From NCBI RefSeq assembly GCF_030020805.1, contig NZ_CP125098.1, forward strand, positions 5,417,501 to 5,481,500: 64,000 bases of DNA, given 5' to 3'. Of this stretch, positions 17,083-25,115 are shown in pieces; the stretch's first letter is position 1; each line of letters opens with the position of its first letter. The DNA is from Paenibacillus sp. RC67 (GTDB taxonomy: Bacteria; Bacillota; Bacilli; Paenibacillales; NBRC-103111). Under the pieces are notes generated by a model. The model saw only the letters and a list, made by a program, of their open reading frames with translations, was not told the DNA's origin and did not search any database. The position numbers were made by a program, and so were the translations under genes.

Positions 17083-18411
17083 TCACTTTGATGTCGCTAT
17101 TTTCTGGTTAGCAATTTCTTCAGCCTTTCTCAATCCCGAATTGAGGTCAATCAAACCTTTCACAATATCCCTTAGCTGGGTTTTCTCCAAGCCGTCCTCC
17201 ACCACAAACTCATCGTACTGCGTAATTGGCGCGGTCGGAGCAAATGTATTATAAAACGCTGCATTCATGTTCAGTTTCTTGTCCTTGTATGGAGTGTTGG
17301 TTGCATAGGCCTTTTGGACTGCCTGACTTTTGAGCGAGGTCATGATGCCCAACTTGGACATCTCCATTTGATACTCCTCAGAAGTTAACTGTCGGATAAC
17401 CTCCATGGCCTGATTTTTTTTCTGACTCATGGATGTGATACCCATATAGGTGTAGGATGCCTGTACGCCAACTTTCGGCTTGTCTTTAAAAGTAGGCATA
17501 GCCACCATATCAAAATTCATTTTGCTCAGTGATTCTTGGGCGGCCATAAGCCAGCTGGACTGCATAACATACATGGCTAATTCCTGAGAGACATTGAATG
17601 CGTCATGACTGGGCCATGCAGTAATCGCTCTTTCTCTAAAGGCGGTAATATCCGAGAACTTTTTGAACATGGTGTCGAATAGCCGATTCCACTCGTCAGT
17701 GGAAACAGACGCCTTTTCCGTCTTGGGGTCCACTAATGCAAGAGACAATTGATTCGTCCTTAAATAATGCTTGGGGGATATCCAGAAACCAAGGTACTGT
17801 TTTTCTCCATTGTTCACCGTCAGTTTTTGGGCCAATGCATACGTTTCATCCCAAGTCATGCCGTCTACTGGATAGGGAACTCCCAATTTGTCAAAAATAT
17901 CTTTATTGTAGTACATAACCATCGTGTAATTGGATAAGGGCAGCCCGTATAATCCACCAGCGCCCTCGACCGAAGTCATCTGATTAATTCCTTCAGGCTC
18001 AAAAGCATTCAAATCGATTTGGTGCGATTTCACTAGATTCGACATATCTAACGCAAGGTTAGTAGGTATGTATTGCTGCTTAACTGATCGGGCATTAGCC
18101 ATATATAAATCAATCATTGTGCCGGAGCTTAACAAGTGTTCGAGCCGGGAAGTTTCTGTTTGTGAGATGTGAGTGATTTTGTACTGGGGCAGTTTTTTCT
18201 TGAGATATTCGCCGTATTTCTGATTCCACGCGTCAGGGCTTTCTAGCGAAAAAACCGTCAATTCAGTCGGTTCGTTAATCTTCTTACTTAATTCTTCTTC
18301 TGAAGCTTTCGTTTCTTCGGGGGCATTCTTGGGGTCTCCATTACACGCTGGGATCGTAACGAGGATAGATGCTGCGGAAAGCAGAATTGCACATCCCTTC
18401 AACCATTTCAC
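17083..18411 (-). CDS. Extracellular solute-binding lipoprotein, orphan copy C
   Basis: First gene of the GntR-linked block. Lipobox TIPAC follows a hydrophobic signal (GCAILLSAASILV). The frame opens at a GTG at 18423, but the ribosome site AGAGGTGA abuts it; the GTG at 18411 lies eight bases downstream of that site and is preferred. It shares YYNKDIFDKLG, DGMTWDETYALAQKLT and TSEEYQMEMSKLG with the other two binding lipoproteins, and the C-terminal block LRKAEE is common to all three. Promoter and operator are visible upstream (18497-18525). The ligand is unknown, presumably a carbohydrate processed by the downstream enzymes. Confidence 0.87.
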   Translation of the reverse strand: MKWLKGCAILLSAASILVTIPACNGDPKNAPEETKASEEELSKKINEPTELTVFSLESPDAWNQKYGEYLKKKLPQYKITHISQTETSRLEHLLSSGTMIDLYMANARSVKQQYIPTNLALDMSNLVKSHQIDLNAFEPEGINQMTSVEGAGGLYGLPLSNYTMVMYYNKDIFDKLGVPYPVDGMTWDETYALAQKLTVNNGEKQYLGFWISPKHYLRTNQLSLALVDPKTEKASVSTDEWNRLFDTMFKKFSDITAFRERAITAWPSHDAFNVSQELAMYVMQSSWLMAAQESLSKMNFDMVAMPTFKDKPKVGVQASYTYMGITSMSQKKNQAMEVIRQLTSEEYQMEMSKLGIMTSLKSQAVQKAYATNTPYKDKKLNMNAAFYNTFAPTAPITQYDEFVVEDGLEKTQLRDIVKGLIDLNSGLRKAEEIANQKIATSK

Positions 18412-18496
18412 GGTCTCCTTCACCTCTTTAGTCCTAATTTGTTTACCATTAGTTTCAAATGCATGAATATGAAGGCGATTACAATATATATTTCAT

Positions 18497-18525
18497 ATTA
18501 TATGTTGTATACAACAATATGTAAA
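18497..18525 (-). promoter_or_regulatory. Sigma-A promoter of the lipoprotein C operon
   Basis: On the minus strand TTTACA (plus 18520-18525) and a perfect TATAAT (18497-18502) are separated by exactly 17 bp. The spacer contains the GntR operator-like palindrome, so repressor binding would directly exclude RNA polymerase. Confidence 0.75.
18503..18516. promoter_or_regulatory. GntR operator-like palindrome inside the promoter spacer
   Basis: TGTTGTATACAACA is a perfect 14-bp palindrome abutting the -10 hexamer. Its core is identical to the site at 13830-13841. Confidence 0.7.
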
Positions 18526-18589
18526 TAATGGATAAATGAAATAATTAGGGTGGATGTAGGTCTGTTGAATTGAAAAGTTCCAGATAAAA

Positions 18590-18640
18590 CAAAAAGATTG
18601 CAGCTATCCGTTCCCTGGTCAGATAGCTTGCAATCCTTTA
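18590..18640 (-). terminator. Rho-independent terminator after the HD hydrolase gene
   Basis: GATTGCAGCTATC (18596-18608) pairs with GATAGCTTGCAATC (18622-18635), with one bulge. On the minus strand TTTTTGTTTT follows. It is 53 bp past the stop codon at 18693. Confidence 0.8.
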
Positions 18641-18692
18641 CGTGTTACAATAGAGCTTTTCAATATTCAACCTTCGGAGGAAATGAGCCACT

Positions 18693-19346
18693 TTACAGTG
18701 AGTCCTTCCCCTCCCATTCAGCATAAAACTGCTCCAAAAAGGCTTCCATATACTGATGTCTGCTGCGGGCGATCTGCTTGCCAGTTTCTGTGTTCATCAT
18801 ATCGGACAGCTTCAACAGCTTTTCGTAAAAATGATTGATTGCCGTCGATTTGCCATTCCTATACTGCTCATAGGTTAATTGGTCACGGGGAGATAGTTCC
18901 GGATCATACATCAAGCTGCCCTTCCAGCCTGCATAAGCAAAAGTACGTGCTATGCCAATCGCCCCCAAAGCATCGATTCGATCTGCATCCTGTACGACCT
19001 GAGCTTCTTTGGTCCTCACGGGGGGATTATGACCTCCCTTAAACGACATGGTACCGATAATATCCAGCACATGGGATGCAACCTGAGCCTCAACTTCATA
19101 GGATACCAACCAATCACGGACCTTGTTCATTCCCGCTTCAGCAGATGGGTTCAGCTTCTCATCGGCTATATCGTGGAGCAGCGCAGCCAGCTCGCACACG
19201 AACACGTCCGCTTGCTCCCTCTCCGCGATCAATCGAGCCATACGTGTCACACGTACGATATGCCACCAGTCATGTCCGCTTGAATCCGATTCAAGCTCTC
19301 TTTTCACATCTTCAGCCGCTTTGTCTATTATAAGTTGTTGATTCAT
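18693..19346 (-). CDS. HD-domain phosphohydrolase
   Basis: Metal-dependent phosphohydrolase of the HD superfamily, 217 residues. The metal ligands are visible as HDWWHIVRVTRMA (residues 25-37), ALLHDIADEK and QDADRIDALGAIG, the pattern of YedJ-like proteins. The GTG at 19349 is in frame, but AAGGGAG is better placed for the ATG at 19346. It stands alone between a terminator and a divergent gene. Cellular substrate is unknown; nucleotides or other phosphate esters are usual for this superfamily. Confidence 0.88.
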   Translation of the reverse strand: MNQQLIIDKAAEDVKRELESDSSGHDWWHIVRVTRMARLIAEREQADVFVCELAALLHDIADEKLNPSAEAGMNKVRDWLVSYEVEAQVASHVLDIIGTMSFKGGHNPPVRTKEAQVVQDADRIDALGAIGIARTFAYAGWKGSLMYDPELSPRDQLTYEQYRNGKSTAINHFYEKLLKLSDMMNTETGKQIARSRHQYMEAFLEQFYAEWEGKDSL

Positions 19347-19555
19347 CACCTATTACTCCCTTCCTTCATATAAAGCCTGTTTCGCGCCAAGATTATAACT
19401 ATAACCTGTTCCTTTACCAACTTCAATAAGGCATTGCCGTGCTGATTTCTACCATTTCGGTACAACCATCCAAGCACAATAACTTGGCTAGTCATATTCT
19501 ACACAACATGTGTAATGTCAGAGTCAGCTAAAACGCTTGACAAGGAGTGGAGATC

Positions 19556-20290
19556 GTGGCGAAGGGTATCGTGGACGTTAATGTGTTATCAGAGATGGAA
19601 TATAATAATGTGAATCTCGTGTTGGGCTGCGGTGGCGGATTACCGAACGATCTTCATCTTATAACAGACACCGAGGGCCTCTTGTTAAAACGGGGAAATG
19701 TCACTAGTGAAATTACGTTAGTTCAGGAAAAAGGAGACGAATGCTCTTTCAATTACATGGAGATGAGTCCGGAGACAGCCCAAAAATTCGCATTGGAGCA
19801 TGGAGACCGCGTTGTTTTGGATTATAGGAACGACACCAAAACACTACAAATGCAGCGTCTAAATTCCAGCAGCGCAAGTGGGCTATTGCTTGTAGATTCG
19901 AGGAAGAACAGAGACGGAGTCATTACTATCGGCTACGCATTATTAAGCTGGTTAGGCATACCGGAGGATGCAGCCGGAACTATGATTACAGTGAATAATG
20001 GGTCTATCACTAGGCGCTTGAGAGTGATTATACCGGAAAATGAACTGGATGAAACGCTTCGGATGAGCGCTTCGAATTTGAAAGCGATGGGTCTTACACC
20101 AAGAAAGAAATGGAAGTTCGCTTATAATCAAACAACGAAAGTATTAAGTGTTGTGATGAATAAATCCGTTGAAGCCGGAATCAGCAAAAATGTGAAGCGA
20201 GCAGCCAAATCTGTTCGCAAATCACAAACACCTGTGCTGCACCAGAAAAATAAGCCGAAGAGAGAAAAGACAAAGCCTCACAAGCATTAG
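19556..20290 (+). CDS. Uncharacterised protein with duplicated domain and basic tail
   Basis: I do not recognise the family. The frame opens at GTG 19547, but AAGGAG is correctly spaced for GTG 19556, giving 244 residues. Two halves appear related: ALEHGDRVVLDYRNDTKTLQ in the first and MGLTPRKKWKFAYNQTTKVL in the second, each following a run of short beta strands, which suggests tandem AbrB- or barrel-like domains. The last 45 residues are strongly lysine-rich (for example KRAAKSVRKSQ and KNKPKREKTKPHKH), consistent with nucleic-acid or membrane-surface binding. There is no signal peptide or membrane segment. Confidence 0.7.
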   Translation: MAKGIVDVNVLSEMEYNNVNLVLGCGGGLPNDLHLITDTEGLLLKRGNVTSEITLVQEKGDECSFNYMEMSPETAQKFALEHGDRVVLDYRNDTKTLQMQRLNSSSASGLLLVDSRKNRDGVITIGYALLSWLGIPEDAAGTMITVNNGSITRRLRVIIPENELDETLRMSASNLKAMGLTPRKKWKFAYNQTTKVLSVVMNKSVEAGISKNVKRAAKSVRKSQTPVLHQKNKPKREKTKPHKH

Positions 20291-20406
20291 GAAAAAAATG
20301 TATAAAGAAAATTTAATATCCATTTTTTGTTTTAACTGTATCTCAAAAACACTTCAACCATGTATAGTTATAAAGGACTCACTTTCATTTGTAGGAGGTA
20401 AATTAG

Positions 20407-20862
20407 TTGAAGTGGTTAGTATTGCTGCATGTGTTATCTTCCATCATAGGGATAGGACCGACGTATTTCATTCATGTATTGTATCGCAAAAGACAATCCG
20501 TGGGTGAACTGAAGCAATCCTTAAGATTGAGTGCTTTGCTCGACTTATTCCCTAAGATCGGAGGAAGCATTGCAGTTATTAGTGGTATTGCTCTTGTCGC
20601 CATGTCTCCTATACATTTTCTTGATTTTTGGATTATTGGTTCACTATTGCTGTACGTCATGATTCAAATTTTGGTTTTTGGAGTTATAACACCTAAACAA
20701 ATGAGACTAAGAGACTTGCTGGAAGAAACTTCTCTCAAGGATCAGGAAATGCTATCGGAGCCGTTACAGCTGCAGGTTGCTTCTATTAACCGAATGCTGC
20801 TACTCATAGCCTTATTAGGCATTCTATTGTTCGTACTCATGTTCATGAAACCAGTAATGTAG
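20407..20862 (+). CDS. DUF2269-like small integral membrane protein
   Basis: A 151-residue membrane protein with four predicted hydrophobic segments: LVLLHVLSSIIGIGPTYFIH near the N-terminus, two around residues 50-90, and a last one at MLLLIALLGILLFVLMF. The layout and the opening histidine/glycine motif resemble DUF2269. The start is TTG at 20407 after a very strong GTAGGAGGTAA site. No function is known for this group. It follows the unknown basic protein by about 115 bp and may or may not be co-transcribed. Confidence 0.75.
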   Translation: MKWLVLLHVLSSIIGIGPTYFIHVLYRKRQSVGELKQSLRLSALLDLFPKIGGSIAVISGIALVAMSPIHFLDFWIIGSLLLYVMIQILVFGVITPKQMRLRDLLEETSLKDQEMLSEPLQLQVASINRMLLLIALLGILLFVLMFMKPVM

Positions 20863-20870
20863 CTATAGCA

Positions 20871-20956
20871 CATGAGAAAACCTATATCGAGGCCTTTCAA
20901 AGACGAGCGATCGCGTTCAGTGGTTGGTTTTATCGCCAAATAATATTTTCACCCCC
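20871..20956. repeat. Dispersed intergenic repeat, copy 1 (about 86 bp)
   Basis: Shares a long imperfect match with 49272-49362. Both begin ATGAGAAAA, have TATCGA about ten bases later, the core AGACGAGCGAYCGCGTTYAG, then ATCGCCAA and TTTTCAC. In both copies a GAAAAC-type segment can pair with a GTTTT-type segment, with different bases. The copy lies just after the DUF2269 stop codon. Confidence 0.6.
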
Positions 20957-20992
20957 AATGACCCCGGAATCTTATAAATTTTATTGTGGTAA

Positions 20993-21040
20993 AAAAGCCT
21001 GCTCTCAGGATTATGTTCATAATCCTGAGAGCAGGCTTTG
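20993..21040. terminator. Strong bidirectional terminator
   Basis: GCCTGCTCTCAGGATTA (20997-21013) pairs with TAATCCTGAGAGCAGGC (20-base region ending 21036) as a perfect 17-bp stem. A-runs before it give T6 on the minus strand. It serves the M20 peptidase gene and probably the plus-strand genes too. Confidence 0.88.
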
Positions 21041-21045
21041 TCCAT

Positions 21046-22182
21046 TTATATCGTTGCAATCAAACGAGCTAGCAGCAATGTGCGGACAGGAATGTCCGAC
21101 ACTGTCACATATTCACCTGGAGCGTGGGCAAAATCTCCGCTTGCGCCGAGTCCATCCAGCGTCGGAATGCCGCTTGCTGCGGTGAAATTGCCATCGCTGA
21201 CCCCGCCAGTGGCGGTTTCCGTCAGCGTCAGACCCAGCTCCTCGCTTGCAATGCGCTGCGCGATTTCAAACAGCCTCGCGCTGGCAGCGGTGCGCTCCAT
21301 CGGCGGGCGCATCATCCGGCCGCTTACTGCCACCTGCGCCAGCGGATGATGTGCTTGCAGCGCCATGAGCTCCGCATGCACGCGCTCAGCCTCCGCGATG
21401 GATGGCACACGAACGTCGATCTCCGCCTCCGCGTAATCGGCTACCACATTGGTGCCGATGCCTCCGCGGATGATACCGACGTTGACGTTCGTTCCGACCG
21501 CCGGGTCGGACATCGCGTGCAGGCGCTGCACCTGCAGCGCCAGCTCATGGATCGCGGAAACGCCACGATCCGGTGCCACCCCCGCGTGCGCGGAAACGCC
21601 GCGCACTTCGAGCTTGTACCGCCCGCTCCCTTTGCGGGCGGTTTTGAGCGCGCCCATGGGTGCCATGGGCGGCTCCAGCACCAGCGCCGCGCTCGATTTG
21701 CGCGCGAGCTGCTCTATCAGCCCGCGCGACGCCGGGCTGCCGATCTCCTCGTCGCTGTTCAGAAACAGCGACACCTGCGTATCCGCAGGCCATGCTCCGC
21801 TGTCCTGCAGCACCTTCATGGCGTACAGCGCCTGCAGTACGCCGGCTTTCATATCGTATACGCCCGGGCCATACGCCCGTCCGTCACGGATGGAGAAGGG
21901 CCGCTTCGCCGCTTCACCCACAGGCCATACCGTATCGTAATGGCCTACAAGCAGGATGCGGCGCGAGCCTTGCCCGACTTCGATCAGCAAGCGATCGCCC
22001 GCTTCCTCGTGAGCCAGTCTCACAACATGAGCACCCAAGAGCTTTTCAGCTAATGCGGTGAACCAATCCGCCATCTGATCATTGTGCGACTTACTTTTTG
22101 AGGGCGAGTCCATATTTACACACGCCTCAAGCAGCTCAAGCAGCTCCGGCATATAAGTTTCTATTCTAGTAAGTAATGACAT
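21046..22182 (-). CDS. M20-family metallopeptidase (carboxypeptidase G2/ArgE-like)
   Basis: Zinc-dependent amidohydrolase that removes an acyl or amino-acid group, 378 residues. Metal-site motifs are LVGHYDTVWPVGEA (His/Asp), GVYDMKAGVLQAL (bridging Asp), FLNSDEEIGSPASRG (catalytic and metal Glu) and LVLEPP. The insertion domain has the conserved HAGVAPDRGVSA. No signal peptide. It lies 128 bp after the last gene of the ABC importer operon, so imported ligand may be its substrate, for example an N-acyl or glutamyl compound. Base composition is much richer in GC than its neighbours, which suggests recent acquisition. Confidence 0.9.
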   Translation of the reverse strand: MSLLTRIETYMPELLELLEACVNMDSPSKSKSHNDQMADWFTALAEKLLGAHVVRLAHEEAGDRLLIEVGQGSRRILLVGHYDTVWPVGEAAKRPFSIRDGRAYGPGVYDMKAGVLQALYAMKVLQDSGAWPADTQVSLFLNSDEEIGSPASRGLIEQLARKSSAALVLEPPMAPMGALKTARKGSGRYKLEVRGVSAHAGVAPDRGVSAIHELALQVQRLHAMSDPAVGTNVNVGIIRGGIGTNVVADYAEAEIDVRVPSIAEAERVHAELMALQAHHPLAQVAVSGRMMRPPMERTAASARLFEIAQRIASEELGLTLTETATGGVSDGNFTAASGIPTLDGLGASGDFAHAPGEYVTVSDIPVRTLLLARLIATI

Positions 22183-22258
22183 CGCTCTCCATAACCTTTC
22201 CTGTAAATCCTCCGAAAGTACAGCATCTCTTTATCACTTATAACCAGGTACTAATACA

Positions 22259-22309
22259 AATGGAGGAGCCCCTCATGACTGTTTTCTTTTTCTTAGGGGG
22301 GCTTCATCT
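22259..22309 (-). terminator. Possible attenuating hairpin between permease and M20 gene
   Basis: AGCCCC and GGGGCT segments form a short stem around a long T/A-rich loop. No strong T-run follows on the minus strand, so this would at best be a partial terminator letting some transcripts continue into the peptidase gene. Confidence 0.3.
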
Positions 22310-22310
22310 G

Positions 22311-23114
22311 TTAATGTGCTTGGGAATTTGACCCGAACAACCGATCCAATCCATACACAAATTCAAGAATCAAAATAAAAACTAAGCTTAACAAAATAAC
22401 AACAGACGATATAGATGCTACTAACGGATCCAATGTTTCCTGCATGTAGCTGAAAATAGCAAGCGGTAATGTCGTCATCTGAGGGGACACCAAGAACAAA
22501 GAAACCGTCACATTATCGAACGAGGTCAAGAACGAGAAAATAAATCCTGATATGAGCGCCGGCTTCAGCAGAGGCAGCGTAATATCCCGAAACACTTGCC
22601 CCGGCTTTGCTCCAAGAATGTAAGCCGCTCTTTCCAACGTGTAATCGTAAGCACTCAGTCCAGTCAAAGTCAACCGAATAACGAACGGTACCGAGATCAG
22701 AATGTGAGTCGCCAACAGTCCCCAGAATGTTCCTGCAATAGCAATTCGGGTAAAGAACAATAGCGCTGCTATCCCTATAATTAAGGAAGGAATCGTTAAA
22801 GGAGACAGCATAAGCGCGTGAATGAACTTTTTGCCCCGGAAACTATATTTATGCAGCGCCAATGCGCCAACCACACCAACTAATGTTGCCAGCACCGCCG
22901 TGATGGCGGCTAGCTCAAGACTAAATACAAAGGCATCGATAAATTCCGGTCGATCCAGAATTTTAGCATACCATTTGAACGAAAAGCCCTGGGGCGGAAA
23001 CGTAAGCACGTTTTTGGAAGTCAATGAAACCGGTATTACGACCAGAAGCGGCGAAATGACGAACAAGATAACGAAGAACGTAATGAGACCTAACAATGGA
23101 AACCGCCGCATCAT
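22311..23114 (-). CDS. ABC transporter permease, PotC-like
   Basis: Second membrane subunit of the polyamine/iron-type importer, 267 residues with about six transmembrane segments. The EAA loop reads TLERAAYILGAKPGQVFRDI followed by TLPLLKPALISG, which is standard for this permease class. Its ATG overlaps the stop of the preceding permease gene (ATGA at 23111-23114), showing translational coupling, and AGAGGTG precedes the start. It works with the permease at 23111-23977, the ATPase at 23981 and the binding protein at 25116. Confidence 0.92.
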   Translation of the reverse strand: MMRRFPLLGLITFFVILFVISPLLVVIPVSLTSKNVLTFPPQGFSFKWYAKILDRPEFIDAFVFSLELAAITAVLATLVGVVGALALHKYSFRGKKFIHALMLSPLTIPSLIIGIAALLFFTRIAIAGTFWGLLATHILISVPFVIRLTLTGLSAYDYTLERAAYILGAKPGQVFRDITLPLLKPALISGFIFSFLTSFDNVTVSLFLVSPQMTTLPLAIFSYMQETLDPLVASISSVVILLSLVFILILEFVYGLDRLFGSNSQAH

Positions 23115-23977
23115 GATGAGAACACCTCTTTATACCGTTTCGTTTCAATAATCTTCGTGAACAGCGCTACCAACGCATACGTCGAAGCCAGCAGCAGGAA
23201 GGATAGCGCTGCGCCTAACGGCCAATTCAGCGTAGCCATAATTTTCTCGTAAGCAATAACAGGCAGCACCTTAACCGATGTTCCCCCCATTAATGCTGGA
23301 GTTACGAACGCGCTCATGGACAAGCTGAACACCAGGGTAATCCCTGCGATCATGCCAGGCAAGCTTAACGGAAGCGTGATCGTAAAGAAGGAACGCATTC
23401 TCGAAGCCCCTAATATTCCGGCAGCTTTGTAGAGCGATGAATCGATTGCATACAAGCTCGTTGCAATGGAAAGCACCATATAGACGACGAACGAATCGGT
23501 CAAGCCTATGACGACACCCAGCTCATTGTAGAGCAGACGAAGCGGCTTATCGATCAAGCCCAGCTGCATCAATGTCGTATTGATCCACCCCTTCTCACCG
23601 AGAATGACGACCCATCCGAAATTACGGATAACAACACTTATCAAGTGCGGTGAAATGATGAGAAAAGTCACGATCCCGCGGAGCCTGCCGCTTGTTCTTG
23701 CCATAAACATAGCCACCGGATACGCAAGAACAAGCGCTACGATAACCGTGTACAAGCTGACTCGAATCGTCCGCCACAACACTCCGATATAGTAAGGATC
23801 TTGAACGAACAACAAATAATTTTTCAAAGTGAACTGCTGGTGCTCATCCTGAACGCTCTGCAAGAAGATATACAGCATCGGGATTAAGAAGGCGCCGAGC
23901 AGTACGATAAGTCCAGGTGCCAGTAGTAGGAGCGCAGTGCGCAGCGATCCTTTTGACGTTACTGAGGATGCAGCCAT
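23111..23977 (-). CDS. ABC transporter permease, PotB-like
   Basis: First membrane subunit of the importer, 288 residues. Hydrophobic start TALLLLAPGLIVLLGAFLIP, then five further membrane segments. The EAA loop is SSLYKAAGILGASRMRSFF followed by TLPLSLPGM. AAAGGAG precedes the ATG. Only 3 bp separate it from the ATPase gene and it overlaps the next permease by 4 bp, so the three are one transcript. Confidence 0.92.
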   Translation of the reverse strand: MAASSVTSKGSLRTALLLLAPGLIVLLGAFLIPMLYIFLQSVQDEHQQFTLKNYLLFVQDPYYIGVLWRTIRVSLYTVIVALVLAYPVAMFMARTSGRLRGIVTFLIISPHLISVVIRNFGWVVILGEKGWINTTLMQLGLIDKPLRLLYNELGVVIGLTDSFVVYMVLSIATSLYAIDSSLYKAAGILGASRMRSFFTITLPLSLPGMIAGITLVFSLSMSAFVTPALMGGTSVKVLPVIAYEKIMATLNWPLGAALSFLLLASTYALVALFTKIIETKRYKEVFSS

Positions 23978-23980
23978 CGC

Positions 23981-25105
23981 TTATCGCTCCTTTCCGGGAA
24001 AGACGAACACGTCCTCCGGGTTCCAATACAGCCTTACTCTTTGTCCCGGCTGCAGTCTTCCTTGCTGAACGGCGGATTGAACCCGCACCATCAAGGTTTC
24101 GCTGCCTATTGCGACTTCGCATTCCACGAAGGAACCTAGAAAAGACAGCTGCTTCACAACACCTTCGTTATGAGCATAAGTATTATTGCGTTGAAGCGAT
24201 TCGGATGTTTCTTCATCCAATGCCAGCATAAGCTTCTCCGGACGAATATAGATGGATACCGATTCTCCAGCCGTAAAGCTCTTTCCTCTCGGTCCCGCTT
24301 CCAGCTCAAATGAGCCGCCAGTCTGCCCTGCTTCAAGCACTAGCTTGGAGCCAGCAAAGCCCTTCATTTTTCCCGTCAATCGATTCGATTTGCCTATAAA
24401 CGTATGAACGAATTCACTTGCCGGTTCGTTATATATTTCCCAAGGCGTCCCGATTTGCTCGACTTTACCATGATCCAGAACCACAATGCGATCGGACAAA
24501 TAGAGTGCTTCTTCCTGATCGTGTGTAACGAAAATAGTCGTAACGCCGGTTTCCTGATGAAGACGCTTTAATTCATCCCGCAGCTCTTCCCTTAGCTTCG
24601 CATCCAAGTTACTTAAAGGCTCATCCAGCAGGAGCAGCGACGGCTCCGTAACAAGCGCCCGGGCAATCGCAATGCGCTGACGCTGCCCTCCGGACAGCTG
24701 CTTCGGATAACGGTCAGCCACATGAGGCAGCTTTACCAGTTCTAGCACACGGGCTACTCTGGAAGCGATCTCAGCTTTAGGTACTTTACGCAGCTTTAAA
24801 CCATAACCTACATTCCCCGCAACCGTCATATGAGGAAACAGCGAATACGTTTGGAATACCATACCCAAATCTCTTTTGTTGGAAGGGACCCCATTCATTC
24901 TCTTCCCTTTGACGATCAACTCCCCTTGGTCCGGATCAAGAAATCCTGCGATCATGTTCAATGTCGTCGTCTTGCCACATCCAGATGGGCCGAGGAAGGA
25001 GATGCATTCTCCCTGCTCGATTTGCAAATCGAAATTGTCAACAACTACGTTCGAACCGAACGTTTTCCGTATACCGTGAAGCTCTACATCGTAAGTTTTG
25101 GCCAC
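23981..25105 (-). CDS. ABC transporter ATP-binding protein, PotA-like
   Basis: Cytoplasmic ATPase powering the importer, 374 residues. Walker A is GPSGCGKTT, the Q-loop lies in VFQTYSLFPHM, the signature is LSGGQRQR, Walker B is LLLLDEPLSNLD and the switch is FVTHDQEEA. The C-terminal third is a TOBE-type regulatory domain (VSIYIRPEKLML). The start is GTG at 25105 with AGGTGAG upstream. It follows the binding-protein gene by 10 bp. Confidence 0.95.
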   Translation of the reverse strand: MAKTYDVELHGIRKTFGSNVVVDNFDLQIEQGECISFLGPSGCGKTTTLNMIAGFLDPDQGELIVKGKRMNGVPSNKRDLGMVFQTYSLFPHMTVAGNVGYGLKLRKVPKAEIASRVARVLELVKLPHVADRYPKQLSGGQRQRIAIARALVTEPSLLLLDEPLSNLDAKLREELRDELKRLHQETGVTTIFVTHDQEEALYLSDRIVVLDHGKVEQIGTPWEIYNEPASEFVHTFIGKSNRLTGKMKGFAGSKLVLEAGQTGGSFELEAGPRGKSFTAGESVSIYIRPEKLMLALDEETSESLQRNNTYAHNEGVVKQLSFLGSFVECEVAIGSETLMVRVQSAVQQGRLQPGQRVRLYWNPEDVFVFPGKER

Positions 25106-25115
25106 GTTCTCTCAC

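Noticed and set aside
20742..20939. 65-codon minus-strand frame covering dispersed repeat copy 1
   Set aside because: The matching frame in copy 2 is interrupted by stop codons, so the repeat is not conserved as protein.
21124..22053. 309-codon plus-strand frame opposite the M20 peptidase
   Set aside because: It is an antisense shadow of a GC-rich gene with clear metal-site motifs; no ribosome site and an arginine/histidine-rich composition.
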